DNA from: Mesorhizobium sp. B2-1-1
Lineage (GTDB): Bacteria; Pseudomonadota; Alphaproteobacteria; Rhizobiales; Rhizobiaceae
Direction of reading: 5' to 3'
Assembly (NCBI RefSeq): GCF_006442975.2
Contig: NZ_CP083954.1
Span: 4,223,501-4,287,500 of the forward strand
DNA length: 64,000 nucleotides
The number at the start of each line of letters is the position of its first letter. Positions within the stretch are counted from its first letter, which is position 1. The position numbers and the translations under genes were made by a program. Positions 36,033 through 45,643 of the stretch are shown here, in pieces. The notes under the pieces were generated by a model. It was not told the DNA's origin. It saw nothing but the letters and a program-made list of their open reading frames with translations, and ran no database searches.

Positions 36033-36066
36033 GCCAGGCTCAGCCGCGCGACCCGGCCAGGCCGGA

Positions 36067-37254
36067 TCATGGATTGATGCCTTTGCGACGATCGGCCGGC
36101 AATGGCGGCACGGCCTTGCCGTGACCCTTGTAGAGCGGCGATTCCAGATAACGCGCAATGGCAAAGCGCACCAGGACCGCGACCGCGGCCGATGCAGGCA
36201 CCGCAATCAGCAGACCGACGAAGCCAAACAGCGCGCCGAAGGCAAACAGCGCGAACATCAGCCACACCGGATGCAAGCCGACGCTTTTGCCGACCAGCCG
36301 CGGCTGCAAGATATTGCCCTCGATGAACTGGCCGATGAAGAACACCACCGCGACCGCTACGACCATGGTCCAGTCCGGCCAGAACTGGACGAAGGCAACG
36401 CCGACGGCCAGCACCAGCCCGGTCAGCGAGCCGACATAGGGGATGAAGGAGATCAGCCCGGCGAACAGGCCGATGAGGATGCCGAAATTGAGACCGGTTA
36501 GCGTCAGGCCAGTGGCATACATGGCGCCCAGCACCAGGCACAGCGTGCCCTGCCCGCGCACGAAGCCGGCCGTTGCCGTGTTGATGTCCCTGGCGATGGC
36601 GCGCACCGTGGCGACATTGTCCCGCGGCACCCAGCTGTCGATCACCGCCACCATGCGGTCCCAGTCGAGCAGCATGTAGAAGGCGACCACCGGCGTCACC
36701 ACGAACAGGCTGATCACCGAGACCAGCGCCACGCCCGAACTCCATATCGAGGTGAACACGGTCGTCAGCAGACCGAAGCCGGATGTCAGCAGTGAGTTCA
36801 ATCCGTCGCGCAGGCCATTTGCGTTGACGCCGAATTTCTGTTCCAGCCATTTCGGATCGAACGAGGTGATCAGGCTCTGCAGCCGCGTCAGGTACTCAGG
36901 CAACTTGCCGGCAAAATCGGCCATCTGCGTCGCCAGCACCGGGATGAGGATGACAAAGGCCAGCACCAGCACGACAAGGAAGGTGATGAGGATGACCACC
37001 GTTGCCATGAAACGGCTGAGGCCGAGCCGCTGCAGCCGGTCGGCCACGGGATCGAGGAAATAGGCGAGCACCATGCCGGCCACGAAGGGCAAGAGGATGG
37101 CGCTGAAAACATAGAGGAAAAGCGCAAGCGTGGCGACACCGGCAAGCCAAAAGAAGATCTGCCGGCGGAATCCGGCGGATGGATCATCACCGGCTGCCGC
37201 CGGCGCGCTCGCCGCAGCTTCTTTGTCAGGTGCCCGGGGTGGAGCTTTCGCCAT
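36067..37254 (-). CDS. AI-2E/PerM family membrane protein
   Basis: 395 residues, about eight membrane helices: two early (IFFWLAGVATLALFLYVFSA and on), a long soluble stretch at about 120-170, then a C-terminal bundle with GLTGLNFGILIGLFAGLISFIPYVGSL-type sequence and QFIEGNILQPRLVGKSVGLHP, the PF01594 hallmark. Transport roles (AI-2, Na+/H+) are reported for single members only. The N-terminus is Ala/Pro-rich. Its start overlaps the upstream phosphatidyltransferase gene by 29 nt, so the two are cotranscribed. Confidence 0.9.
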   Translation of the reverse strand: MAKAPPRAPDKEAAASAPAAAGDDPSAGFRRQIFFWLAGVATLALFLYVFSAILLPFVAGMVLAYFLDPVADRLQRLGLSRFMATVVILITFLVVLVLAFVILIPVLATQMADFAGKLPEYLTRLQSLITSFDPKWLEQKFGVNANGLRDGLNSLLTSGFGLLTTVFTSIWSSGVALVSVISLFVVTPVVAFYMLLDWDRMVAVIDSWVPRDNVATVRAIARDINTATAGFVRGQGTLCLVLGAMYATGLTLTGLNFGILIGLFAGLISFIPYVGSLTGLVLAVGVAFVQFWPDWTMVVAVAVVFFIGQFIEGNILQPRLVGKSVGLHPVWLMFALFAFGALFGFVGLLIAVPASAAVAVLVRFAIARYLESPLYKGHGKAVPPLPADRRKGINP

Positions 37255-37789
37255 AGCCGCTCATATGCCTCAGCCAAGCCACGAGATAGGCTGCGGCCGA
37301 AGCCACGGTCAAGACCCCGGACAGCATTATGAGGGCTGGCCGAAGTGGATCGAGATGGATCGAAAAAGCAAGCTCACCCAGCACCAGCGCCGCCAGTACA
37401 ATCTGGATGGCGGTGTTGACCTTGGAGACGAGGAGCGGCTTCATCTCGACGGGGTGGGCCATCACGGTGGACAACAGCACCGCGCAAATGATCAGCGCGT
37501 CGCGCGACACCATGGTGACGACCAGCCACAGCGGCAATTGCCCGATGAAGCCCAGCACGACGAACACGGAAACCAGAAGCAGCTTGTCGGCCACCGGATC
37601 GAGATAGGCGCCGAGCTTGGAATGCTGGTTGAACCGGCGGGCGATGAAGCCGTCGACGCCGTCCGAGATGCCGGCAACGAGGAACCCGGCAAAGGCCCAA
37701 TCCCAGCGCGCCTGCAGCATGGCCAGCACCACGGCAGGCACCAGGACAAGGCGCATGATTGTGATCAGGTTGGGGATGGTCAAGCGCAT
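37226..37789 (-). CDS. CDP-alcohol phosphatidyltransferase
   Basis: 187 residues with five to six helices. The family motif DG-x2-AR-x8-G-x3-D-x3-D is complete in SDGVDGFIARRFNQHSKLGA then YLDPVADK. Likely a phosphatidylglycerophosphate- or cardiolipin-type synthase; the alternative is a divergent pgsA. A second family member, the better pgsA candidate, is at 61122. First gene of the run toward hdaA and divergent from purM. Confidence 0.9.
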   Translation of the reverse strand: MRLTIPNLITIMRLVLVPAVVLAMLQARWDWAFAGFLVAGISDGVDGFIARRFNQHSKLGAYLDPVADKLLLVSVFVVLGFIGQLPLWLVVTMVSRDALIICAVLLSTVMAHPVEMKPLLVSKVNTAIQIVLAALVLGELAFSIHLDPLRPALIMLSGVLTVASAAAYLVAWLRHMSGYGESSTPGT

Positions 37790-37955
37790 GTCCCGTCGCT
37801 TCTGTCTGAACGATAGATGATGGAGATGGGGGATGGGCGCAAGAGAGAAGCTGCCGAACCTCCCCTGGTGGGGAGCGGCAGTTTCAGCGCCGTTTTCCTT
37901 GCGGACCGAAACCGTTCATGCGAAGAGCCGCAAAGGAAACAGCGACAAGCCAGAT

Positions 37956-39032
37956 ATGAAGCGCGATACAGTCAAGCGTAAGAACGGGCTCACCTATGCC
38001 GAGGCTGGCGTCGACATCGATGCCGGCAATCTCATGGTCGAGAAGATCAAACCGCTGGTCAAGGCGACGCGCCGGCCGGGCGCCGATGGCGAGATCGGCG
38101 GTTTCGGCGGCCTGTTCGATCTCAAGGCCGCCGGCTTTACCGACCCGGTGCTGGTCGCCGCAAATGACGGCGTCGGCACCAAGCTGAAGATCGCCATCGA
38201 CGCCGGCAAGCACGACACGATCGGCATCGACCTCGTCGCCATGTGCGTCAACGACATCGTCGTGCAGGGTGCCGAACCGCTGTTCTTCCTCGACTATTTC
38301 GCCACCGGCAAGCTCGATCCGGACCAGGGTGCGGCGATTGTCGGCGGCATCGCCGCGGGCTGCCGGCAGGCCGGCTGCGCGCTGATCGGCGGCGAGACGG
38401 CCGAAATGCCCGGCATGTATCACGGCAAGGACTATGACCTTGCCGGTTTTGCCGTGGGCGCGGCCGAGCGCGGCCAGCTTCTGCCCACCGACGACATCGT
38501 CGAGGGCGACGTGCTGCTGGGGCTGGGTTCGTCGGGCCTGCATTCGAACGGCTTTTCGCTGGTGCGCCGCATCGTTGCGACCAGCGGCCTGGCATGGACC
38601 GATCCGGCTCCCTTCAATGACGAGGCCACATTGGCCGAGGCGCTGCTCGAGCCGACCCGGATCTATGTGAAATCGATCCTGAAGGCGATCCGCAACACGC
38701 ACGGCATCAAGGCGCTGGCCCATATCACCGGCGGCGGCTTCCCCGAAAACATTCCGCGCGTTCTGCCGAAGGAGTTCTCGGCCGAGCTCGATCTCGACGC
38801 CATCGACGTGCCGCCTGTGTTCTCATGGCTGGCCAAAACCGGCGGTGTGGCGCCCGAAGAGATGATGCGCACCTTCAACTGCGGCATCGGCATGATCCTG
38901 GCGGTGGCGTCCGGCCAGGCGGCGCAGGTCGCTGCCGTCTTGCAGGAAGCCGGCGAGACGGTGACGCCGATCGGCCGGATCGTGCCGCGCCGCGACGCCG
39001 GCGTCATCTATCGGGGTTCGATCGGTCTATGA
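37956..39032 (+). CDS. purM: Phosphoribosylformylglycinamidine cyclo-ligase
   Basis: 358 residues from ATG 37956 ([21 protein letters not shown]); the open frame extends upstream without start signals. AIRS synthetase: N-domain with [18 protein letters not shown] and [33 protein letters not shown], then the C-domain with [16 protein letters not shown]. Fifth step of purine synthesis, FGAM to AIR. Its stop overlaps purN (ATGA), so the two steps are coupled. Confidence 0.97.
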   Translation: MKRDTVKRKNGLTYAEAGVDIDAGNLMVEKIKPLVKATRRPGADGEIGGFGGLFDLKAAGFTDPVLVAANDGVGTKLKIAIDAGKHDTIGIDLVAMCVNDIVVQGAEPLFFLDYFATGKLDPDQGAAIVGGIAAGCRQAGCALIGGETAEMPGMYHGKDYDLAGFAVGAAERGQLLPTDDIVEGDVLLGLGSSGLHSNGFSLVRRIVATSGLAWTDPAPFNDEATLAEALLEPTRIYVKSILKAIRNTHGIKALAHITGGGFPENIPRVLPKEFSAELDLDAIDVPPVFSWLAKTGGVAPEEMMRTFNCGIGMILAVASGQAAQVAAVLQEAGETVTPIGRIVPRRDAGVIYRGSIGL

Positions 39033-39742
39033 GTGCGCAGAAGAAACGCACTGTCGTTCTGATCTCGGGGCGCGGTTCCAACATGACGGCGCTGATCGCC
39101 GCCGCCAGCGACCCGGCTTTCCCGGCCGAAATCGTCGGCGTCATCTCCGACAAGGCGGATGCCGCCGGGCTCGGCATGGCGAGGGCGCGCGGCATCGCCA
39201 CCCAGGTGATTTCCCGGGCCGACCATGCCAGCAAGCAGGCGCACGACGCCGCGATCGATGCGGCGCTCACGGCCTTCAATGCCGAGATCGTGGCACTGGC
39301 CGGCTACATGCGCATTTTGACCACCGGCCTCGTCCAGAAATGGCAGGGTCGTATGATCAACATCCACCCCGCTCTGTTGCCGGCCTTCAAGGGGCTCGAC
39401 ACGCATGCGCGCGCGCTGGCGGCGGGCATGCGCATCCATGGCTGCACCGTGCATTTCGTCACGTCCGAGATGGATGACGGTCCGATCATCGCACAGGCGG
39501 CGGTGCCGGTAATGGTCGGCGACAATGCCGACACACTTGCCGCACGAGTGCTGAAGGTGGAACACCAGCTCTATCCGCTGGCGCTGGGGCTGGTCGCCGA
39601 GGGCAAGGCCCGGATGGAAAAGGGCCGCACCGTGTTTGCCCGCTTCGCCGACGATGCCGACAATGCAACCTCGATGATCATTGCACCGAGCCCGCTGCGC
39701 GAGGAAATCGATTTCGAGCAATTGGCGCGGATCACGCCGTAG
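39029..39742 (+). CDS. purN: Phosphoribosylglycinamide formyltransferase
   Basis: 237 residues from ATG 39029 overlapping the purM stop. [14 protein letters not shown] binds GAR; catalytic Asn, His and Asp are in [18 protein letters not shown] and [13 protein letters not shown]. Transfers formyl from 10-formyl-THF to GAR. Slightly longer at the C-terminus than E. coli PurN, as in other rhizobia. Followed by an unrelated hicAB pair. Confidence 0.96.
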   Translation: MSAQKKRTVVLISGRGSNMTALIAAASDPAFPAEIVGVISDKADAAGLGMARARGIATQVISRADHASKQAHDAAIDAALTAFNAEIVALAGYMRILTTGLVQKWQGRMINIHPALLPAFKGLDTHARALAAGMRIHGCTVHFVTSEMDDGPIIAQAAVPVMVGDNADTLAARVLKVEHQLYPLALGLVAEGKARMEKGRTVFARFADDADNATSMIIAPSPLREEIDFEQLARITP

Positions 39743-39802
39743 GCATTTTTGCAGTCATAATTTGATTGCAAATTTTGGCGCACTCGCCTATCTGATGCTT
39801 GC

Positions 39803-40057
39803 ATGAACAGCAAGCATAGGCGCGTGCTCAAGGCGATATTCACCGATCCAGTTTCGGGCAGTATCGAATGGATTGCCGTCGAAACCTTGCTGGTCGCCGT
39901 TGGTTGCCAGGTGATCGAAGGAAGCGGCTCACGCGTGCGTTTTGTCTTTAAGAGCGAAGTCGAGACGTTCCACCGGCCGCACCCTTCAAAGGAAGCAAAG
40001 CGATATCAAGTACGGGATGCTCGCCAATTCTTGTTGAGGATCGGAGTGAAGCCATGA
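39803..40057 (+). CDS. hicA: HicA-type toxin
   Basis: 84 residues with the double-stranded RNA-binding-like HicA fold: AVETLLVAVGCQVIEGSGSRVRFVF, then TFHRPHPSKEAKRYQVRDARQFLLRIG. The catalytic His that in E. coli HicA follows Gly-Ser-Asn is replaced by Ser (GSGSRVRF), which is a widespread variant branch with His in the FHRPHP segment. Expected role: translation-inhibiting mRNA interferase neutralised by the adjacent antitoxin. Start ATG 39803 has a weak ribosome site; its stop overlaps hicB (ATGA). Confidence 0.88.
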   Translation: MNSKHRRVLKAIFTDPVSGSIEWIAVETLLVAVGCQVIEGSGSRVRFVFKSEVETFHRPHPSKEAKRYQVRDARQFLLRIGVKP

Positions 40058-40395
40058 ATGCGATGACCTACAAGGGCTATTCGGCCCGTGTTGATTATGA
40101 TGACGATGACGAGATTTTCTTCGGCCGTATTGCCGGTATTCGAGACGGCGTATCCTTCCATTCAGAAACTGTCGCGGGGCTAAAAGCCGCCTTCCATGAA
40201 GCCGTGGACGACTATGTCGAAACTTGCGCGAAAATCGGTAAGTCGCCGCAAAGACCTTATTCCGGCAATCTCATGTTGCGCGTTGACCCCTCGGTTCATT
40301 CAAAAGTCGCAATGGCAGCGGAAGTCGCAGGCAAGAGCCTGAACCAGTGGGGAGAAGAAGTCTTGCGCGAGGCGGCCGAAAAGCAAATTGCCTGA
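40054..40395 (+). CDS. hicB: HicB-type antitoxin
   Basis: 113 residues. The HicB RNase-H-like half (YKGYSARVDYDDDDEIFFGRI, FHSETVAGLKAAFHEAVDDY) is followed by a ribbon-helix-helix end (SGNLMLRVDPSVHSKVAMAA, SLNQWGEEVLREA) that binds its own promoter. ATG 40054 lies in the toxin stop, toxin-first order as usual for hicAB. Both genes are intact. Confidence 0.92.
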   Translation: MNAMTYKGYSARVDYDDDDEIFFGRIAGIRDGVSFHSETVAGLKAAFHEAVDDYVETCAKIGKSPQRPYSGNLMLRVDPSVHSKVAMAAEVAGKSLNQWGEEVLREAAEKQIA

Positions 40396-40446
40396 ACCAG
40401 CAGCTGTCATGCCTCCATCTGCATCCGCCATTCGACCGGGAGTATC

Positions 40447-40956
40447 GTGAAACAGTTGTTTGTGCTGCGCCACGCCAAGTCGAGTTGGGACGATCCCAAC
40501 CTCCCCGATTTCGACCGGCCGCTCGCCGAACGCGGATTGAAGGCGGCCCAATTGATAGGGCGCGAACTCGCGGCGCGCGGGTGGCTGCCGGACCAGGCGC
40601 TGGTATCGCCGGCGCTGCGCACCCGCGAGACCTGGCGGCTGGTGGACGCGGAGTTGCCAGCGCATCCACGAGTCGCGTTCTCCGAGGCGCTTTATGAAGC
40701 CTCAGCGACGGATATTCTGAGCCAGATTCGTCAAGCCGATCCGTCGAACGACAGCTTGCTGGTGGTCGGCCACAATCCCGGTCTGCAATATCTGGCGAAA
40801 CAGCTTGCCGGGCCAGGGTCAGAGGCCAAGGCGCGCAGGAGGCTCGAAGGAAAATTTCCAACGGCAGCCTTTGCGCGCCTCGTTTTCCAGGGCGACTGGT
40901 CCAACCTGTCGTCCGCGCGGCTGACGCATTGCCTGCGTCCGAAGGATCTGCGCTAG
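40447..40956 (+). CDS. Histidine phosphatase (SixA family)
   Basis: 169 residues from GTG 40447 with GGGAG upstream. The phosphohistidine motif LFVLRHAKSSWDD is at the N-terminus and the second catalytic His is in LLVVGHNPGLQ; LVSPALRTRETW is the middle Arg/Thr block. SixA dephosphorylates phospho-His of PTS-type proteins in E. coli; here the substrate may be a PTS-Ntr component, an inference. Monocistronic. Confidence 0.9.
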   Translation: MKQLFVLRHAKSSWDDPNLPDFDRPLAERGLKAAQLIGRELAARGWLPDQALVSPALRTRETWRLVDAELPAHPRVAFSEALYEASATDILSQIRQADPSNDSLLVVGHNPGLQYLAKQLAGPGSEAKARRRLEGKFPTAAFARLVFQGDWSNLSSARLTHCLRPKDLR

Positions 40957-41003
40957 AAATCCGGGGTTAAGCTGGCAGCCAAGGCCGCTGCGTGTCCGGG
41001 ACG

Positions 41004-41243
41004 TTAATTGCCCCAGATGCCTTGGCCGGGTTCGGGCCAGTCGGTAGTGGGCTTCGTCTTGGCATCGCCTGTCTCGTGGCCGGCCATGCCCGTATCCTTG
41101 AGCGCGCCGGTGACAAGGTGGTCCACGCCCGCCATCGGGGCGACGGGCTGGTTGGCATTGTCGGAGCCATAATGGTCGCTGCCGGCAAAGGCGCTGCCGG
41201 TCGCAACGAGGATGGCGGCGGTGGCGAGGGCGATCTTGTTCAT
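41004..41243 (-). CDS. DUF680 secreted protein (copy 1)
   Basis: 79 residues. Signal peptide IALATAAILVATGSAFA, then GSDHYGSDNANQPVAPM and the C-terminal block ending PGQGIWGN. DUF680 is a family of small exported proteins found essentially in Mesorhizobium; function unknown. ATG 41243 has CAGGAGATTGAA upstream. Third of three tandem copies, 190 nt behind its nearest paralogue, with an own upstream segment closely resembling that of copy 3. Confidence 0.9.
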   Translation of the reverse strand: MNKIALATAAILVATGSAFAGSDHYGSDNANQPVAPMAGVDHLVTGALKDTGMAGHETGDAKTKPTTDWPEPGQGIWGN

Positions 41244-41376
41244 TTCAATCTCCTGGATTCATCCGTTAGGCGGCGTCTTGGGAGGACGGTTCCGCTAAGG
41301 ACAAGACCCCAGGCACTCCTGTTTTATTCCTGGGCTCGGATTGTTTTCTGCCGAGCTTGGAGGATTGGTCATGCGC

Positions 41377-41412
41377 AAAAAACAAGAGCGGCGGGCCGGG
41401 CCCACCGCTCTT
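41377..41412 (-). terminator. Terminator of the DUF680 pair
   Basis: Minus strand AAGAGCGG (41412-41405) pairs with CCGCTCTT (41391-41384), loop 13 nt with internal GGGCC/GGCCC pairing, followed by GTTTTTTG. Located 22 nt behind the stop of DUF680 copy 2. Confidence 0.75.
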
Positions 41413-41433
41413 TGTGGTCGAAGACTTACAGAA

Positions 41434-41661
41434 TCAACGGCCCCAGATGCCCTGGCCAGACTGAGCCGGCACGTTGGCATTCGCGTCGCCCTGCGCCTTT
41501 ATGGACTTGGTGATCGAGCCGGTATGCGTGGTGTCGATGTTGGAGGTCGACTGGTTGGCAACCGGCTGGTTGACATTGTTGGAACCATAATTGTCGCTGC
41601 CGGCAAAGGCGCTGCCCGTGGCAATGAGAATGGCGGCGGCGGTAAGAGCGATCTTGGTCAT
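41434..41661 (-). CDS. DUF680 secreted protein (copy 2)
   Basis: 75 residues from ATG 41661 (MTKIALTAAAILIATGSAFA), nearly identical signal peptide to copy 3; the mature part GSDNYGSNNVNQPVANQST continues to the shared ending SGQGIWGR. Cotranscribed with copy 3 (44-nt gap) and closed by the hairpin at 41377-41412. Function unknown. Confidence 0.9.
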   Translation of the reverse strand: MTKIALTAAAILIATGSAFAGSDNYGSNNVNQPVANQSTSNIDTTHTGSITKSIKAQGDANANVPAQSGQGIWGR

Positions 41662-41705
41662 TTCTTTACTCCTGAGTTCAAGTTGGTTGATGTCGGCAGT
41701 CGCGA

Positions 41706-41909
41706 TCAACGGCCGAAAAGGTTGCGGTCTGCGCCCTGCGAAGCCGGGGCCTGGACGGTTCCATTCGTCTTCGAGATCGAAGCGGTGACGGAATGGTCGA
41801 CAGCGGCGGCGGGCTGATTGGCGTTGGCCGAACCATAATTGTCGCTGCCGGCGAAAGCGGTGCCCGTGGCAACGAGGATGGCGGCGGCGGTAAGAGCGAT
41901 CTTGGTCAT
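41706..41909 (-). CDS. DUF680 secreted protein (copy 3)
   Basis: 67 residues from ATG 41909 (MTKIALTAAAILVATGTAFA). Mature part GSDNYGSANANQPAAAVDH, ending RNLFGR instead of IWGR. First gene of a two-gene unit. The upstream block (about 41950-41975) repeats the TCCTCCCAAG and CTAGACGG elements seen before copy 1. Confidence 0.9.
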   Translation of the reverse strand: MTKIALTAAAILVATGTAFAGSDNYGSANANQPAAAVDHSVTASISKTNGTVQAPASQGADRNLFGR

Positions 41910-42193
41910 TTTGGTTACTCCAGTATGTTTGTTCTGTCCGTCTAGTGGCGTGCCCTTGGGAGGATTTCGCGTCGCTCGGACCACCCCGAGATGGGTCTGC
42001 GGTGTTGTCGTTTCCAGTCACGAAAATGTGCCAAAAAAGCTGTGGGACGGCCCTTGAAATTGAAACGACATCGCTGGCTGCCACAATTTTATCTTGTTGA
42101 ACCAACGGTTTATTGAGAAAACTCCATTGAGCCCACCCGTTTGCGCAGAGCGTACGTTCACCGTTTGATGTACGGTCCGTCAACATAAATCGA

Positions 42194-42208
42194 ACCGAAC
42201 GGTTCGGT
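42194..42208. promoter_or_regulatory. Orphan perfect palindrome
   Basis: ACCGAAC-G-GTTCGGT, 7+1+7 perfect dyad, with further partial symmetry outside (TCGAACC to GGTTCGG). It looks like a TetR/MarR-type operator, but the only genes nearby are the DUF680 unit 285 nt to the left (minus) and dapB, which ends to the right. The rest of 41910-42414 holds no credible gene; a GGAGGC-TTC-GCCTCC hairpin is at about 42331-42345. Confidence 0.45.
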
Positions 42209-42414
42209 CTTATCTACGTAAGGCCCGCGCAAGTGGCCGCATCCGGGCGTTTGCTTTGCGGCTGGGTCGACATTGTCGCTTGCAAACGGGCTGAAGGACG
42301 CGCCAAGAGGCGCGCCGCATTCTCCACGCGGAGGCTTCGCCTCCGGTCGCGGCTGGCGCAAGCTTTCAATCATTTTGGCGACTGGAGAAATGGAAAGCGG
42401 CGGGTTCTGGCCCG

Positions 42415-43188
42415 TCAGGAAGCGCCAAAGCCAAGGACGTCGCGCATATCGTATTGACCGGGCGGTCGCCCGGTCACCCAGAGGGCTGCGGCGATGGCGC
42501 CACGGGCGAACATGACGCGGTCCTCGGCCGCATGCGACAGGGTGACGATCTCGCCCCCGGTGCAGAAGCTGACGCTGTGCTCGCCGACGATGCTGCCGCC
42601 GCGCAGCACCGCGAAGCCGATCTCGCCGGCAGGCCGCGCACCGGTGACACCGTCGCGAACACGCCTCGCCATCGCATCAAGCTCGACGCCGCGTCCGTCG
42701 GCAATGGCTTGGCCGAGCATCAGGGCGGTGCCAGATGGCGCGTCGATCTTGTTGCGGTGATGCGCCTCTAAAATCTCTGCATCCCAGTCCGCGGGACCGA
42801 GCGCTCTCGCCGCCTGCTCGACCAATCCGACCAGCATGTTGAGCCCAAGCGAAAAGCTCCCGGAGCGTACGATGACAACGGTTTTCGCGGCATCGGCGAT
42901 GGCTGCCAATTCAGCGTCATCGAAACCGGTCGAGCCAATGACCATGGCAGGCCCGCGACGGCCGGCGCAGGCTCTCGCCAGATCGGCCGATGCCGCCGGC
43001 GTGGTGAAATCGACGACCACATCGGCCAGGCCGAGCGCCTCGTCGCGACTGACCAGGCCATCGCCGACGACGCCCGGTCGATGAAAGCGGGCAGTAAGCG
43101 CCAGCCGCGAGTCGGCCTGCACGGCGTCCGCCATCTGGCGCCCCATGCGGCCGAGCGCACCGGCAATTGCGATCCTGACTGGCGCCAT
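42415..43188 (-). CDS. dapB: 4-hydroxy-tetrahydrodipicolinate reductase
   Basis: 257 residues from ATG 43188. N-terminal nucleotide fold [18 protein letters not shown]; the catalytic and substrate block [20 protein letters not shown] is intact, with [13 protein letters not shown] before the C-terminus. Second enzyme of the diaminopimelate/lysine pathway, needed for peptidoglycan. It starts 8 nt behind the helicase gene, so the two are cotranscribed. Confidence 0.95.
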   Translation of the reverse strand: MAPVRIAIAGALGRMGRQMADAVQADSRLALTARFHRPGVVGDGLVSRDEALGLADVVVDFTTPAASADLARACAGRRGPAMVIGSTGFDDAELAAIADAAKTVVIVRSGSFSLGLNMLVGLVEQAARALGPADWDAEILEAHHRNKIDAPSGTALMLGQAIADGRGVELDAMARRVRDGVTGARPAGEIGFAVLRGGSIVGEHSVSFCTGGEIVTLSHAAEDRVMFARGAIAAALWVTGRPPGQYDMRDVLGFGAS

Positions 43189-43196
43189 CGCCGCGA

Positions 43197-45290
43197 CTAT
43201 TTCCACATGCCGCGCATGCGCGCGCCGATGTCGACGCGTATCTCGGGCCGGGGCGCCCTGCCCTGTGCCGCTTGCGCTGCCGGCCACGCCGTCTGTTCGA
43301 ATGCCGCAAGGAGGGAAGCCGGGATGAAGCGCGTGCGCGAGGCATAGACATGGCGGTCGCCGCGCGCCGCCTGGCCATGCGGAAAGAAGCGCTGCGGCAT
43401 GATCAGGTTGAGGCTGTCCTTGGCCCTTGTCATCGCCACGTAAAGCAGCCGGCGCTCCTCTTCGATATCTTCCCTGGTGCCGACGCCGAGATCGGCCGGA
43501 ATGCAGCCATCGACAGTGTTGAGCACAAACACGTTCTTCCACTCCTGGCCCTTGGCCGAGTGGATGGTCGACAGGATCAAATAATCCTCGTCGCGATGCG
43601 GCGGCCCGGCCTGGTCGCTGGTTGCATCGGGCGGATCGAGCGTCAGTTCGGTGAGGAAGCGCTCGCGTGAAGCATAGTTCTGGCCGATCTGCTCGAGCTG
43701 CAAAAGGTCGGCCCTGCGCGTGGTTGCGTCCTCGTGAATGCGCTCGAGATGCGGCTCGTACCAGAGCCTGACCTGTTCGAGATCGGCCGGCCATTTGGCG
43801 CCGGCACGCAGGCCGGAGTAAAGCGAGACGAAACCCGGCCAGTCATCCGCCGCGCGTTGGGGCGGCCGCCAGCCGGCAAGGCCCATCGCCTCGTCCAGCG
43901 CCGATGTCATTGTCTCCACGACCTGCGCCGCGGCCGAGGGGCCGATGCCCGGCAAAAGCTGCAGCACGCGAAATCCGGCGACGCGGTCGCGCGGGTTTTC
44001 GGCAAAGCGCAGCACCGCCAGCACATCCTTGACGTGAGCGGCATCGAGGAATTTCAGCCCACCGAACTTGACGAAGGGAATGTTGCGCCGCGTCAGCTCG
44101 ATTTCCAGAGGCCCGCTGTGGTGCGAGGCGCGAAACAGCACCGCCTGCGATTTCAGTGCCGTGCCGGCCTCGCGCTCGGCCAGGATGGCCTCGCAGACGA
44201 AATTGGCCTGTTCGACCTCGTCGCGTACAGTCACCAGCCTCGGCTTGGCGGCGGATTTGCGTTCCGACCACAGGTTTTTGGTGAAGCGTTCCGAGGCCTC
44301 GCCGATCACCGCATTGGCGGCGGCCAAAATGGTTTCGGTCGAGCGGTAGTTGCGCTCCAGCATCACCACATCGGCGGCCTGCGCGAACTGCTTGGGAAAG
44401 TCCAGGATGTTGCGCACCTCGGCGGCGCGGAACGAATAGATCGATTGCGCATCGTCGCCGACCACCGTCAGCCCGGCGCCATCGGGTTTGAGCGCCATGA
44501 GGATCGAGGCCTGCAGCCGGTTGGTATCCTGGTATTCGTCGACCAGCACATGGTCGAAGCGCCCGCCCAGATGCATCGCTATCTCCGGTTCGGCCGTCAT
44601 CTGCGCCCAGTAGAGCAGCAGGTCATCGTAATCGAGCACGTTCTGCGCCTGCTTGGCCTCGACATAGCCGGCGAACAGCTGCTTCAGCTGTTCAGCCCAG
44701 CCGGCGCACCACGGAAAGGCGGAGCCCAGCACCTCGCCGAGCGGCGCCTGCGCGTTGACGGCGCGCGAATAAATGGCAAGGCAGGTGCCCTTGGTGGGAA
44801 AGCGCGCTTCCGTCTTCGAGAAGCCGAGCTCGTGGCGCACCAGGTTCATCAGGTCGGCCGAATCCTCGCGATCGTGGATGGTGAAAGCCGGATCGAGGCC
44901 GATCTCCTGCGCGTAATCGCGCAGCAGCCGTGCACCGATGCCATGGAAGGTGCCGGCCCAGGTCAGCGCGTCAGTGACGATCGAGGCGTCACGGCCGAGC
45001 ACCTCGCCGGCGATGCGCTCGACGCGCCTGGCCATTTCGGAGGCGGCGCGACGTGAAAACGTCATCAGCAGGATGCGGCGCGGATCAGCCCCCTTGACGA
45101 TGAGATGGGCGACGCGATGCGCCAGCGTGTTGGTCTTGCCCGAGCCGGCGCCGGCAATGACCAGCAGCGGTCCGGCGATCCTGCCGTCGCCATGCTCGAC
45201 GGCCTGGCGCTGGGCATCATTCAGCCTTGCGAGGTAAGCGGGCTGGTCGGTCGGTTCCCGAAATGTCGAATCATGAGCGGCAAGGTTCAT
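43197..45290 (-). CDS. UvrD/PcrA-like superfamily 1 DNA helicase
   Basis: 697 residues. Motif [16 protein letters not shown], Ia [70 protein letters not shown] and [17 protein letters not shown] are all present. Shorter than UvrD (about 720) and without its Tudor-like tail; therefore one of the rhizobial accessory UvrD-like helicases rather than UvrD itself. Probable DNA repair or replication-conflict role. Upstream member of a pair with dapB. Confidence 0.93.
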   Translation of the reverse strand: MNLAAHDSTFREPTDQPAYLARLNDAQRQAVEHGDGRIAGPLLVIAGAGSGKTNTLAHRVAHLIVKGADPRRILLMTFSRRAASEMARRVERIAGEVLGRDASIVTDALTWAGTFHGIGARLLRDYAQEIGLDPAFTIHDREDSADLMNLVRHELGFSKTEARFPTKGTCLAIYSRAVNAQAPLGEVLGSAFPWCAGWAEQLKQLFAGYVEAKQAQNVLDYDDLLLYWAQMTAEPEIAMHLGGRFDHVLVDEYQDTNRLQASILMALKPDGAGLTVVGDDAQSIYSFRAAEVRNILDFPKQFAQAADVVMLERNYRSTETILAAANAVIGEASERFTKNLWSERKSAAKPRLVTVRDEVEQANFVCEAILAEREAGTALKSQAVLFRASHHSGPLEIELTRRNIPFVKFGGLKFLDAAHVKDVLAVLRFAENPRDRVAGFRVLQLLPGIGPSAAAQVVETMTSALDEAMGLAGWRPPQRAADDWPGFVSLYSGLRAGAKWPADLEQVRLWYEPHLERIHEDATTRRADLLQLEQIGQNYASRERFLTELTLDPPDATSDQAGPPHRDEDYLILSTIHSAKGQEWKNVFVLNTVDGCIPADLGVGTREDIEEERRLLYVAMTRAKDSLNLIMPQRFFPHGQAARGDRHVYASRTRFIPASLLAAFEQTAWPAAQAAQGRAPRPEIRVDIGARMRGMWK

Positions 45291-45359
45291 CGCCCATCAA
45301 GCATCGTTTCCGCTTTGTTCGCAACAAGGAAGCAGCGCGGCGAGCTCAGGGTCGACAGG

Positions 45360-45533
45360 TCAGCGTTCCGGATCGACACCCATGGCCGCAGACTGCCTGC
45401 GCAATGCCTCCCGATCATTCTTCGGGACTGGCAGCAACAGGGGATCGACGGTGTCGGGTACGTCCTCGATCAGCTTGCGCGCGAGGCGGTAAGTGACGAA
45501 GGCGATGGTGCAGGCCAAGAGCAGACGGATCAT
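45360..45533 (-). CDS. Small single-pass membrane protein
   Basis: 57 residues from ATG 45533, with a strong AGGAGG 7 nt upstream. One membrane helix at residues about 2-17 (IRLLLACTIAFVTYRLARKL), then an acidic/Pro-rich cytoplasmic or periplasmic tail ending MGVDPER. Unknown function. An EcfG-like promoter stands just before the ribosome site. Confidence 0.65.
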   Translation of the reverse strand: MIRLLLACTIAFVTYRLARKLIEDVPDTVDPLLLPVPKNDREALRRQSAAMGVDPER

Positions 45534-45558
45534 CCAGCAGTCCTCCTTTGCCTGATCC

Positions 45559-45583
45559 AACCGGAGACATGAGCTTTTGTTCC
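45559..45583 (-). promoter_or_regulatory. EcfG-like promoter (one mismatch)
   Basis: Minus strand GGAAC (45583-45579), 16-nt spacer, GGTT (45562-45559) in place of consensus CGTT. Start of transcription would be about 45552, right before the ribosome site of the 57-residue gene. Confidence 0.4.
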
Positions 45584-45643
45584 TCGGCTTGATCGTCGCA
45601 ACCAAACGGAAGTCGTCTCGTTGTCAGACGAGAGGAGGTAGCG

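Noticed and set aside
42158..42373. 71-codon minus-strand frame near the orphan palindrome
   Set aside because: It has no ribosome site, is rich in Pro/Gly/Cys by composition only, and spans the palindrome.
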